NCBI GenBank assembly: GCA_021464415.1
Contig: CM038470.1
Coordinates: 32,416,122-32,480,121 of the forward strand
Source: Lonicera japonica
Taxonomy: Eukaryota > Streptophyta > Magnoliopsida > Dipsacales > Caprifoliaceae
Length of the DNA: 64,000 bases
Direction: 5' to 3'
Made by a program: the position numbers and the translations under genes
The notes under the pieces: generated by a model
What the model saw: the letters and a program-made list of their open reading frames with translations, nothing else
What the model was told of the DNA's origin: nothing
Database searches by the model: none
In this document: piece after piece, positions 35,545 through 46,120 of the stretch
How the letters are laid out: each line of letters starts with the position of its first letter
Position numbering within the stretch: position 1 is the first letter of the stretch

Positions 35545-36659
35545 CCCACTAGTCCATTTAGTCAAAGCCCTAAAGCCATTTTAACATCTATAAATGCAAG
35601 TATAGCTACAGCAATTATGGGGAGGCAGCCGTGCACCTTTTCTTCTTTCTTTTCAATTTTTTGTTTTGTTTTATTACCTTTTACTTTAATGACCAATAGA
35701 TTGAAGATTTATTTTAATTAATTTATTTAATGACAAGTAAGTTTAGTTTTATTTTATTATTTCTTATTTATTTAATTTATTTTATACTAGTGTAAATTTG
35801 TGCTAATGTTAGGATGAGTATATTTAATTGATTCCGTTGTACATGTCTATGCCAATCGGCTCAAATATTAAATACAGTTCTTCCTATTAGATGCTTATTT
35901 ATAAAAAAATAAAGTCAAATTCGTATTTTTGTTGTTGGATTCACCTTATGATTTGTCAAGAGTAGATATATGGTATGTTTTGACGTATGTAGTGAATGTT
36001 GTTTGGATGTGGAAGAATTACAATTAGATTTTATTAATTAATTGGGCTTTATTGATTTTATTTTTCTCAAATAGTAGAGTCGAGAGACCAAATTAGTACG
36101 AGATAAGAGTATAATTTATGCGTATGAATACTTAGGAAGATGATATCGAAATATATGACTCTGAAATCTTAGTTAATTAATTCATTAATTTTATTCTCTT
36201 ACTTAATATTTTTTGGTTATTTAATTTACTTGGTTGCTTTATTTTATTTTATTTGTTTGATTTTTTCTATAAAACTTTTATAACTAGATTAAGAGTTTAG
36301 TGAAAGACTAATAAGATAATTATAAAATATAATGTTTGAGTCTCTCTGAAATTGACATCGCTTAATTACACGCTACATAATAAATTGATTTCGCTTACAC
36401 ATTACACAATAAATTGATTCATGCATTTGCGAGTATTAAAATTTATCAAAACAGGAATCTCCATCCCTTAGCAGATATTGAGATATAGCTGATTCATGTC
36501 TTTGTACAATCATGACAAGTTAATAACACGGAAATCGTTCTTGTTACCCGAAAACCGGCAATAATGCTTAAAATCCTTGTATTTAAATCAACTACAATTT
36601 GAGCTGCTAAGGTTCGTGAAGAAATTATATCGTTCGACTTTTTAAGAAATTAAAACCTA
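35545..36659. other. AT-rich sequence, possible remainder of LTR D
   Basis: 35545-35600 (atctataaatgcaag) has a TATA box of the kind found in LTRs, so the interrupted LTR D may continue here. Its 3' terminus and target duplication were not found. No gene was seen. Confidence 0.35.
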
Positions 36660-36993
36660 TAGCAATCTATGATTCCACAGTAATTGGGGATTTGGTTAGG
36701 GTTTTGAAATTGGATGACACCGTTTCAAGTTCATTAGGGTTTGGAAACCTTAACCAGAACTGAAAATTGCTTCAAAGAACATGACAAAACTGTTTTTCAC
36801 AGAATTTGGTGACTGGTTCCTTTACTTGGAACCGGTGGGAGATTTTGGGGTAACCGGAGCCGGTGTTGAGCCGGAACAAGTCGATGCTGCGCCTAGCCTC
36901 GGCTGGGAGGTTAAGTGGCGATCCAACTAGGTAGTGACAATTAAGTAATGGCTCAAGGAGAGCCGAGAACCACTTGAAGGTTGAAGAGTTCAT
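36660..36993 (-). pseudogene. HARBI1/ALP1-like DDE nuclease fragment
   Basis: Minus-strand reading starts MNSSTFKWFSALLEPLL, continues GSPLNLPAEARRSIDLFRL and KFCEKQFCHVL, meets TGA where the family has Cys, then SNFQFWLRFPNPNELETVSS. After a frameshift comes PNYCGIIDCYRF, the segment containing the first catalytic Asp of PIF/Harbinger-type DDE nucleases. The sequence then stops matching, so the rest of the catalytic domain is absent. Known relatives are domesticated ALP1/HARBI1-like proteins or PIF transposases; I cannot tell which gave rise to this piece. Confidence 0.7.
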
Positions 36994-38410
36994 TTGAAAA
37001 AATAGTTAGAATGAGTTAAGGTTTTGGGGTATGTATGAGTTTAACGAGTTGACTTAGTCAAGTTGTGTACCAGGTTTGTCTTCTTGGGGTTGGTGGGTGC
37101 GTTTGCATTTTTTGAAAAGAGAGGAAATGATTTTTGAGGTGGAGAGGAAGTAGTGGATTAGGGGGGGAAATTTTCCTGGGAATTGGGAATGGAATTGGTG
37201 AGGGAGAGAGGGTTTGAGGAGGGGAAAATGAGGAGAGGGGTGAGCTGGGAGATTAGGGAAGATAGTAGAGCTGACAAAGCACAGGGATCCATTTTCTGTC
37301 TTTTTTTTTTTTCTCTTTTTCTTGGGAATTGAAGGATTTGGATTTCTGACAGAGAAGCTGACTGTGTAAATATTGAATCTGAGTGAATGAGAAAAAAATA
37401 CAGTTGCTTGTATAAAAAATATCAACAGTTAAAGAAAAAGTTTAAAAGGATATTGAAATTGGAAAAAATAAAAAATCTAGTACTTGGACAGTTACCAAAA
37501 TTTATACTAAGAAACTATATGTGCAAAACACCTGGTTACGTAAATCAAAGTGATAAATAATCTTGGTTGTAATAAAGAGGTCTCCTATTTGAGTTCTCGT
37601 GCCCTTAATCCTCTTCTCCTCCCTCTAGGCTCGATCGAGTGTATCTATAATCGCTTATACTAAAAAAAGAAAGTGTACGTGCAAAAAAAAACTAAAAATA
37701 GCAAAGTAATAAATGAAAGATTGTTATCGCCAAGGATTCCAGAGAGGCTTCGCATAGGCTATTGGAGACAAATTTGAAGAGGATTCGCCAAAGGCCATTA
37801 GAGACGAAGGCCTTCAAGTGTTGAAACATTGTGTTAAAAGGGCAGATTGGTTGACGGAGCTAGATTGAGGGAAAAAAAAAGAAACCTTGGAACAACCGAG
37901 ATAGAAAGAAAGAAAGATGTTGAGTTATTTGTGATTCGTTTTTTGGTTTTCTTAAGGGGGTGTTTTGTTGCAAGGATATATTCTAAATTGAAAAAGGGGG
38001 AAACGAGATTTGGTTCCAATGTAAACCTGTTATAATCATATGATAACACATTAGCACAACACGAAGTTATAAGTTAAAATGTGAAATTTTAATGAATTCG
38101 GGTGGTTATCAGAGTCACCTGTTTGACATGAAATGATAATAAATCAGTAACGAGTTTACTCTTAACGAATTCAAGTTACTCATTAAACCCATTAATTTTT
38201 TAATTAAACTAATGTTTATTAAATTAAAAATAATTTATACATATTTTAGTTTATATAGATGTTTATCCCTAAATTTTAGTAATTTTAGTTATTTCAGTCA
38301 TCTTATTTTTAGTTAAAAAAATATAATTTTTTTTTATGTAAAAAATTATCTCCTTAATAGTGTCACACAATAACAAACCAAATCATATACAAATACGAAA
38401 AACACACTAG
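36994..38410. other. No recognisable feature
   Basis: Possible 5' flank of the HARBI1-like relic. A 123-codon minus-strand frame (37054-37425) is proline- and lysine-rich and shows no family signature, so it was not called. The remainder is AT-rich with no feature identified. Confidence 0.4.
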
Positions 38411-39047
38411 AGGTAGGGGTGTGTACGGTTTGTTAAAATTTAAAGTGGTGTTAAAATTTAAAATTTACACGAATTTGTTAATACCCAGACCATCAAGCTA
38501 TTGACAGTCCACAGCTTTTCTGAGCGACTGGAGGTAGGGGTGTGTACGGTTCGGTTAAATGAACCATGTGGGTTTAGCGTGAACCGAACTGACATGTCGG
38601 TTTTGCTATAATGGTCAACCGAATCGAACTGGCGAAGGCTTAAACCCGGTTGGGTAGGTTTGGCCAGGATCGGTTTTTTCGGTTTTGGGCTTCGACAATT
38701 GGGCCTATTATATATTGTTGGGCCATGACTTAAAAATTATTTTTATATTATTGGGCTATGACTTAAAGTCATTTTTGACAAAAAAATTGGGCTTGTTTTT
38801 AATCAATTTGACAAAAAGATAAAATATTTTACACCTTTTATACATCAAACCAATAGATGAATGACACGTGTACTGTCGGTTCGGTTCGGTTTTCACCGGT
38901 TTTGTGACACCGGTAACTGACAACCGGACTAAACCCTTTCGATTTTCATTTTTTTCAACCGAACAGGGACTGAAAACCTTAAAAATCGGCTAATTCAGTT
39001 CTGGCCAGGTCGGTTTGGGCCGGTTTTTCAATTTTTTTGCACACCTA
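38411..39047. mobile_element. hAT-like non-autonomous element with a partial tandem copy
   Basis: 38535-39047 starts TAGGGGTGTGTACGGTTCGG and ends TTTTTTTGCACACCTA, short inverted termini of the TAGGGGTGTG class common in plant hAT elements. Flanks actggagg and atcggagg are a rough 8-bp match. Inside are many GGTTCGGTT/CCGAACC words. A 23-bp direct repeat of its first bases (gaggtaggggtgtgtacggtt) occurs at 38411, suggesting an adjacent truncated copy. No coding sequence was seen. Confidence 0.5.
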
Positions 39048-40083
39048 AATCGGAGGGAATAGCGATTAGAGGGAATAGGAAGTCCTTTCATCTTCGAAAG
39101 AAACATAGTTTTGTAGATACTTTCTAATACCACACGGTGTTCAGGCTAGCGCACTTCAACTATTTCCTAATTGCGAAATTGTGGCCAACTGTTGTCCACC
39201 AAATATTTTTGCAGTTGCTAGGATTCGATCTGGGAAGCTCCCAAGATTCAATTTGGGGAGCTCCCAGTCAAAACCAAAGCTAATTCCGGCGTGCTACCAC
39301 TGGGCACTTGCTGGTGGTTCCGTGTGTAGCATTCAATTCAGTTAATTTCGCTACCCTCTGTATAATAAAGATGAACTAACATAGCGGCGGAGTTACAGTG
39401 ATTTAGAGCATTAATGTTTGACCTGGACTACAGCTCTGCTCCTTATCTCCATGATTTAATCTTGAGTTTTCAGTTTTGGTTGCCGCTTTGATCCTATTTA
39501 TAGACTGTGATCTGCTTCTTTCTGAGGTTGAAATAAGTTGTAAGCGAGATGCTATGTTGCCCAAAAATTGTAGTTCAAATGAATTTGAGCCACACATTTG
39601 TACAGGAGTCTGAGAAAGAGAAAGTGACGAATGATACTGATTGGTTGAAAACTACATTTAAGTTATGTTTTTGGTATTTTTTTTATGCCGAGTAACATAG
39701 CTCAAGTTGTAAAGTAGTTCAAGGGTTAGGATTTTCTCACTTCACTACACTTGTATGCCATTCAGCCCCTCCACAAATTACTATTAGGGCCCATAAAATG
39801 ACTGGTTGATTAATCTATGTTCTGCCTTTCTCAATTTTTTTTATTTAATCTTTGAATGTAACTACTTATTCCCAACATAATTCTATATGCAAGATTTGGC
39901 TGTTGTTGTTGATTTGGCGTATGATTTATTTGTTTAAATTGCTGCCAACCTGTAAAGATAAGAACTTTTCAAAATCTCTTCTAACATAGGTGCACACTCT
40001 CAGTTATATTACGCAGCTGCAAATTGTGTATAAATTACACAAAATGAAAATGAGGACAAGAACAAAGAAATTGATTTCAAGCT
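39048..40083. other. No recognisable feature
   Basis: Short ORFs only. A 64-codon minus-strand frame at 39403-39597 has no recognisable domain. Otherwise AT-rich intergenic sequence. Confidence 0.4.
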
Positions 40084-40345
40084 CCTATTCTAGACGTGTG
40101 CCAAAACGCACCTCATTAAGTGCCTTCATGCCCTTCTCATTGTGTCAGCAAAGGCTAAAAGTTGTCTTCATTGCAGCTAGACTTGTCAAAGTTTATGCCC
40201 ATTATGGTGACACTACTTTGTCTCGCAGAAGTTTTAATCAAATCCCCCAAAAGGATGCATATACCTGGAATTCAATGATATCTGCTTATGTCCGTAATGG
40301 CAATTTTCTACAGAGCATATCTCTGAAGAGTTGCAGAGATGTATC
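40084..40345 (+). pseudogene. PPR gene fragment, N-terminal part (EMB2758-like)
   Basis: With one frameshift near 40165 the plus strand reads TCAKTHLIKCLHALLIVSAK, then VFIAARLVKVYAHYGDTTLS and RRSFNQIPQKDAYTWNSM then ISAYVRNGNF. This is the start of a PLS-class pentatricopeptide-repeat protein and is closest in my memory to the EMB2758 (At4g33990) type organellar RNA-binding proteins. An internal deletion follows NGNFLQSI, and the sequence ends at about 40345, directly facing the opposite-strand fragment of the same gene family. Confidence 0.75.
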
Positions 40346-40372
40346 ACCGTGACCAAGAATTGAATGACATGA

Positions 40373-40966
40373 TTTATGGCGCTCCAAGGGACTGAGCTTG
40401 TTCTTAGTACTTCATCAACTAGGGACATTGCGACTTCCAGTCTTCCACATTTTCCATACCAGTCGATAAGCATGTACTCACATAGACATCCAAAGGGTGA
40501 CTCCTTTTTAACAGCCGCCCATGAGCTTTCATCCTTTCTTGCAAGGCCCCTACCTAGCTGGTAAAATGCTTACCCAAGTCCCTCGGTTTAGTGTTATGTC
40601 CTCACACTCTTCCATCATGCAGTATACTTCAATAGCCTCACTCACAAGATCGTTTTGAGCATATCCTGTGACAATTGTGTTCCAGGAAATCAAATCTCTA
40701 TAAGGAACTTCTTTGAAAACTTTATGTGAAGAATTGATAGTTTCCAGTGTTGCATACATGACCATCATTGTGTTCCCAATGACTACGTCTTCCATAATCC
40801 AACATCTCCTCAGAACGAATCCATGGAAAGATCTACTATTTCGACAATACTTAGACTGAGCAATACTGAGAGCTACACTCACTAGTGTTAATTGAAGGAT
40901 GGGGATTGTTGGAGCTTGATGAAGCTTTTTATGCCAATTGCTCAATCGATTGTTGTCTAGTGTCAA
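40373..40966 (-). pseudogene. PPR gene fragment, middle part (EMB2758-like), inverted
   Basis: Minus-strand reading: SFHGFVLRRCWIMEDVVIGN, MYATLETINSSHKVFKEVPY, RDLISWNTIVTGYAQND, EAIEVYCMMEECEDITLNRG and TWVSILPA. After frameshifts, GALQERMKAHGRLLKRSHPL and YGKCGRLEVAMSLVDEVLRT then SSVPWSAI follow. Order and wording match the middle repeats of EMB2758-like PPR proteins. Three frames are needed, so it is a pseudogene. It is in inverted orientation relative to the N-terminal piece 30 bp away; the intervening repeats and the E/DYW C-terminus are missing. Confidence 0.75.
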
Positions 40967-41905
40967 TTTGACTACAAGTGTTTGTGAACTTAAGATTTTA
41001 TCATGTCTTTTTCTCTTTATCCAGTTTTTAACTTATGTTATCATAGCGTGTTAGTATTGCTCTCTTGAATGCCGTATACTCTTCGTAGAAATAATTGTAG
41101 TCTTCACACCTACTATAGATGTAATGTTTGATCTTTCATTGTCTTTTTATTCATTTTCAATTACACCTTTCTTCATTTTAGCCACCCTCCCCTCCTATTC
41201 TTTCATGTATGCCGGCCAATACTGCCAATGCGCTACAAGGTTGTTGACCGAAAATACTCATTTTATCCTTTCTCCCTTCCCTTTTACTCTGTTCTTTTTG
41301 GGTTCCTTTCGTTTTTATTTGGTAAGCGCTAGGCGGCGTAACTGATTGGCTTATGATTGATGCAACATTAGTAAAATGGTTTCAAGCTATGCCTATGTAT
41401 AATGTATATTCACCAGAATTTTTAAATAGGTGGAGTGACCAAGCGTACTCTTTATTGTTTACTTTAAGGAAAATTATTAGTGAAGAAAAATATGTCTAAA
41501 TATATACATGACTGCACGGCATGGTTAGAGCACCCGTTTATAATGGATTGTTATATCAAAACAAGTATTGGTTAAAAGAAGAATCTTATCACAATCCATT
41601 ATAACTAATGAATAATTCACACATTGATATGTCCATTTTTTGCGTCAGATATTTCATGTCTATTGAAGGTCTTAAAATGCGTTTCAAGGTTTTTATAACC
41701 TATAGGACTGCACTCCACTACATCGTTCATTTCATTTTCTTTTACTTGCTCTCTGTTATCATCATTGTTTTTATCATTTGGTTACATATTTACATCTATA
41801 CTTATTTCATCTTATGTTATATTGTCAGCAGTAACACTGATATTGCAACACTATAATTTTTGTGAAAGAAGAAGGTGAATATTATAATTTAAAAGGAGTG
41901 GCAGT
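40967..41905. other. No recognisable feature
   Basis: AT-rich DNA left of the Tat element. No gene, RNA or repeat boundary was seen apart from the 5 bases (gcagt) that should be the left target-site copy of the element. Confidence 0.4.
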
Positions 41906-43462
41906 TGTAGACACCCCGATTCGTGACCCCCGCAAGAACCCTAACGACCTTCGAAAACTACTGTTTTTGGGTCCGGGACCCACCCGAGCACCCGAAACTA
42001 CCCCGAAAGGGTTTGTTGGCCAACAAACCTATTTTTAAGAGAGATTGTCGCACGACAAATGGGTATGTCGGGCGACAATCCCCCTTATGTCGCGCGACAA
42101 TCACTTCTATGTCGCGCGACAATCACTCCTGACACCAGACCATCCACTCTCTGACAAATCAGTTTGTCAGAAACATCACTTCAGCCGTTTGTCGCGCGAC
42201 ATTGTACACTATGTCGCGCGACACTTGCCCTTTCTGGGGATATGTCGCGCGACAATCTTCCCCGAGCAGTATAAATAGGCCAACACCCAAAGGGTTTGAA
42301 GACAGAACTTGGGATTGAAGAATTCTAAGCTTTAAATCTGATTTTCTAGTCTTTCATCAAGCATTCTCAATCCTCGTCTTATTTCTGAAGAATTATCGAA
42401 TCTATTCTCGACACTTAACGTGTCCCGTCTCTGGAATCGAATTCTCGAAAATATCTGAAGAAGGAAAAGATTGTTATCGCCGAAAATCTCGCCGCCATAT
42501 TATATTTTCTTTCTTATTATTATTATTCTCGTCGGGAAGGTAAAGAAAGTCTCTTCTAGTATTTAAATTAGATATCTGTGTACTTGTTTTACTTATGTTG
42601 TTCTGTCCACGTTTTATTTGAATAAACTTATTGCCAAGTTATAAATAGTCTACCATTTTCAAAACAAAAGACCCTGATAAAATCATTTGCAAAATCAGAA
42701 GAATAAGTACATTATCGTCCAGACAAAATCATGTTTTCAAAAAAAACCGGACTGATAAAACTTATCTAGGAATTAACATCAACATATCCTGTCGTTTTAG
42801 ACTGCGACGTGTCTGATAAAACTCCCCTCAAGAGTTCTAATTCCATATTAAATTAGTCCCGATACAAAATCCGAACTTTTACAAAAGTAATTACAATATG
42901 AGAAAACCGTCATTATCTAAGGAAATAATACGGGAAACTCTCTCTCTCAAAATAAAACAACTTTTATCACTTGTTATATCTTTCAAAATAATAAAAACAT
43001 CGGATCTCGAAACACAAAGGTTTTTATCCCTTTCCCCACTTTTCCCATAGATTAGGGTTTTCACTTAGAAAGTAGTAGACTGTCAATAAAAGCATCCAAG
43101 TTTTTTAACATAGAATAAACATATAAAAGACCACTAGAGACCAAAAGGGCGGAATGGGTGCTTAACACCTTCCCAAACCGTAATATAGTTCCCGAACCCT
43201 ATAGAATCCTGGTTTCGTAGACAAACGTGTAAAGAAAGGCTTATTTGTAGCCTTTCCTCTTACACAACTATTTTGTCCGTTTTCTCGTAAAACGTACTGG
43301 CGACTCTGAACGAACCCTTTTGCATCTAGAAATAGAACATAGAAACATGTGATATGAATTATCAAAATACTCCAGCAAATGGAACGATAGAATTCGTTCC
43401 GACGTTTCAGACGCCCAACGAACAGGGACGAGACCCGGGGGTCGCATTTGCGGATTCTCACA
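41906..43462 (+). repeat. 5' LTR of the family X element
   Basis: 1557 bp, TGTAGACACCCC...GATTCTCACA. The U3 part (42011-42255) is packed with palindromes: GTTTGTTGGCCAACAAAC (42011-42028), six copies of the TTGTCGCGCGACAA type between 42045 and 42255, and CTGACAAATCAGTTTGTCAG (42151-42170). A TATA box TATAAATA (42270-42277) follows 14 bp after the last one. The U5 part has the segment around cttaacaccttcccaaac shared with the other Tat LTRs in this window. Confidence 0.9.
42011..42277 (+). promoter_or_regulatory. Palindrome array and TATA box in the LTR promoter
   Basis: Palindromes of the type (T)TGTCGCGCGACA(A) lie at about 42045, 42066, 42088, 42110, 42190, 42213 and 42243, upstream of TATAAATA at 42270. 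The array is preserved in the 3' LTR (56853-57088). The symmetry suggests binding of a dimeric factor; the factor is unknown. Confidence 0.65.
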
Positions 43463-43482
43463 GTGGCGACTTTGCTGGGGAA
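43463..43482 (+). other. Primer binding site of the family X element
   Basis: The bases right after the LTR, GTGGCGACTTTGCTGGGG, have the TGGCGACT...GCTGGGG form seen in Ogre/Tat elements, where an arginine tRNA is the usual primer. The tRNA identity is from general knowledge of the group and was not checked. Confidence 0.6.
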
Positions 43483-44290
43483 TGTTAGAAAACTAGACTC
43501 TTATATGTGGACTTTTGTTTATCTGTTGAATACTCACTTTTACTGCTTTCCCTACTTCTGTTGATTGATTGAGAAGAAATATTTTTCTAAAAAATGGGAG
43601 TTTTTCAAAAATACGTAATAAAGATAATGATATTCGTGAAATCAACCTTTCAAACTTTACACGCACTTTCACAAATCATGCATTGGTTCTACGAGTGTGA
43701 ATTTACCCCAAACTCTCGGAAGTATTATAAGTGAGTAGGGAGTTGGCTTGCTTGGGCCAACATAAACCGAAAGCATTTACTTCCACTATCCTTGGCCAAG
43801 TACGCCCCCGAGGTATATCGAGTGACGAGAACACTCACGTACCCGGGAAGTATATCAAAAGGCTCTTGCACATACCCGCCCCTGGGGTATATCGCAAGGT
43901 CTTGCCAAATAGGAGGGAGCCTGAAGCCTTAACCGTTCATACACCTGCGCTGCATATAAGATTGAGTCAAATAAAACACTTGTCAAACAGTCGTAGGGGA
44001 TGTACCACTCTACGACTTACTTTGTAACACCTTTTTGAAACCCGAGTCTTTTCTCGGCGATTTTTAGTGGTTCTTTTGGCAAAAATCGAGTCGCATCATA
44101 GTCTTCCTTCATCTTCGCCACGTGGTTTTGTCTACAGCCGTAATACGACAGACTGGAAGGTTGGGCCGGTCGAGATCATACCGGAAGACTAGGAAGACCA
44201 AGCACACCCGAAATGGCCGATGGGCGCGAGAATCAAGAGACAGAGCAGAGCCTCGCCGAGGCGTCTGCACCTTAGACAACTTTAACCGAG
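43483..44290. other. Leader between primer site and gag
   Basis: About 0.8 kb without a convincing gene. Short frames at 43731 and 44122 are arginine-rich but show no gag-like pattern. A decayed start of gag at about 44212 (MADGRENQETEQ) is possible. Confidence 0.45.
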
Positions 44291-46096
44291 ATGCATCGTT
44301 TGCTAATGAGCGTCAGCATGAAACCAGCAAGCCTCACAAACGAACAGCAGAATACCCGAGTCTGGGTAGAGGAGTTGTCAGCCGAACGGGCCGCACCACC
44401 GGGGTTTGAACGACTACTACCGAATCGAGATCAAGGGCAGTCATCGCAAGTACTTCCCCCAGTCCAAGGAACCAATCCACCACCAATCGGCCCCGTCATG
44501 GCCGGTCCCGTTCAGACCGATCCCAACAATCAAAATTAATGGGCCCCGGATTCAGGCCCCACTTACCAATAACAAGAGCCACCCATCATCTGGCCACAAC
44601 CTCAGCAAGGTTTTGATACCCAATACCAACTATGGCCACAAGTCCCCGCAAGACCTATTCCACCACCGGCCCCAGTAGCCCCTCCTAATGAGTATCCAGA
44701 CATCAACCGACTTCGGGCAGTATATGCAGAATCGGTTATAGCTTGGGAACAGCCCGATGAGATGTCAAGAGAGAGTGAAGAAATGAAGAAACTGAAAGAG
44801 CAGATGAAGGTCCTGCAAAGGGGGATTTCTCTGATAAAAGGGGCAGACGAGATCACAGATATGAATGCCTTCTCCCTCTACCCAGAAGCTAGATTACCTC
44901 AGGGATTCAAACTCCCTTCCATCACCAAATTTACAGGGACCGCACCCCCCAAAACCCATCTACAATCCTACATCAGATCCATGCAAGTGTCCGGCTGTGG
45001 AGAACAGGAGCTGGCTCAGGTTCTTTCATATGACTCTCACGGGGGCCGCCCTGAGATGGTTTTTCGATTTGGAAAGACACCACACAAAAACTTGGAGAGA
45101 TATCGTCAAGGAGTTCATGACCAAAATACGGGTCCAACGAGGATTTAGAAATTACCCGTAAACACTTGAAAATGGCCAAACAAGGCGAGAAAGAAAGCTT
45201 CAGCGATTTCGTCACACGTTGGAGAGAGATGGCCTCCCAAATGTCCAAACGGCCTGATGAAGAAGAACAGTTGGAGATCATACAGAAGAATTTCACTCCA
45301 GCTGTACTGAGTTGCATGGGAAAGCATGTATTCCCACATTTCAGAGCCCTGTTAAGTATGGGGTCGTAAGTAGAGGAAGAATTGGCTAAGAAGGCAGAGA
45401 CTGATACCAAGAAAGCCTCATATACCGGAAGAAAGACAGCCACTCCAGCCGTGAATCAACTAAGCTCGTACCCATATCAACAAAACCCATTCCAACAGTC
45501 ACAACAAGCCCCTCTGATGAGTTAGCCTGCACAAGGAGACTCTTCAAATACCGAGACCAAGAAAACGAGAAACTTCTGCACCCTTCCCACTACCCTGGTC
45601 AAAAGCCTGAAACTACTCCGAAAGGCTGGACTGATCACCCCGCTCAACCCACGCCCCCCCACCAAACCCTATTCCCAGCACCTGGAGAATGAATGAGAAC
45701 TGTGCATACCATCAAGCAACGGGCCATGACACAGAACGCTGCTTGGCTCTTCACCATCGTATCCAGGACCTCATTAAAGCCGGAACCATTCCCGCACCCG
45801 GCGGGCCCAATGTTACCAACAATCCCCTTCCCAACCATGCTCCACCTGCGGGAATTAACGCCTTGACCACTGATGTGGAAGGCTTTGATCCCGTAGGACT
45901 CCTTCGGGATGACCCAGACTATAAGGCGCCCGTTGTGTTGCCAGAAAAGGCTCAAGTTGCCCCAGGCCTCAATCCGATAATTGACCAATGGATGGCTAAG
46001 ATAAACTTTTTACCCAGGCAGGGTTTAGGAAAAGCAAATCAGGGGATCCCACAACCACTCACAATTAAAACCAATCCCGAAAAATCTGGGATATGA
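44291..46096 (+). pseudogene. Tat gag polyprotein, interrupted
   Basis: Capsid-like sequence in pieces: MNAFSLYPEARLPQGFKLPS, then ITKFTGT, a shift near 45030 to HMTLTGAALRWFFDLERHHT and KTWRDIVKEFMTK, and then SFSDFVTRWREMASQMSKRP with DEEEQLEII at 45166-45369. After a stop and a shift, the zinc-knuckle-like region CAYHQATGHDTERCLALHHR (45704 on) follows. The same modules occur in the gag of the neighbouring element at 63357-64000, which confirms the assignment. At least three breaks make it non-functional. Gag forms the virus-like particle for reverse transcription. Confidence 0.85.
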
Positions 46097-46120
46097 TGGA
46101 CCCAGGATAAGAAAAAACAG

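Noticed and set aside
37054..37425. 123-codon minus-strand ORF upstream of the HARBI1-like relic
   Set aside because: Low-complexity Pro/Lys/Ser composition over a pyrimidine-rich strand and no family signature. It could be untranslated leader.
42040..42255. CRISPR-like array of palindromic repeats
   Set aside because: Spacing is irregular, the sequence lies inside a retrotransposon LTR of a plant, and there are no cas genes. It is a promoter repeat.
45644..45988. Minus-strand ORF opposite gag
   Set aside because: It mirrors the gag zinc-knuckle coding strand and shows no pattern of its own; a shadow frame.
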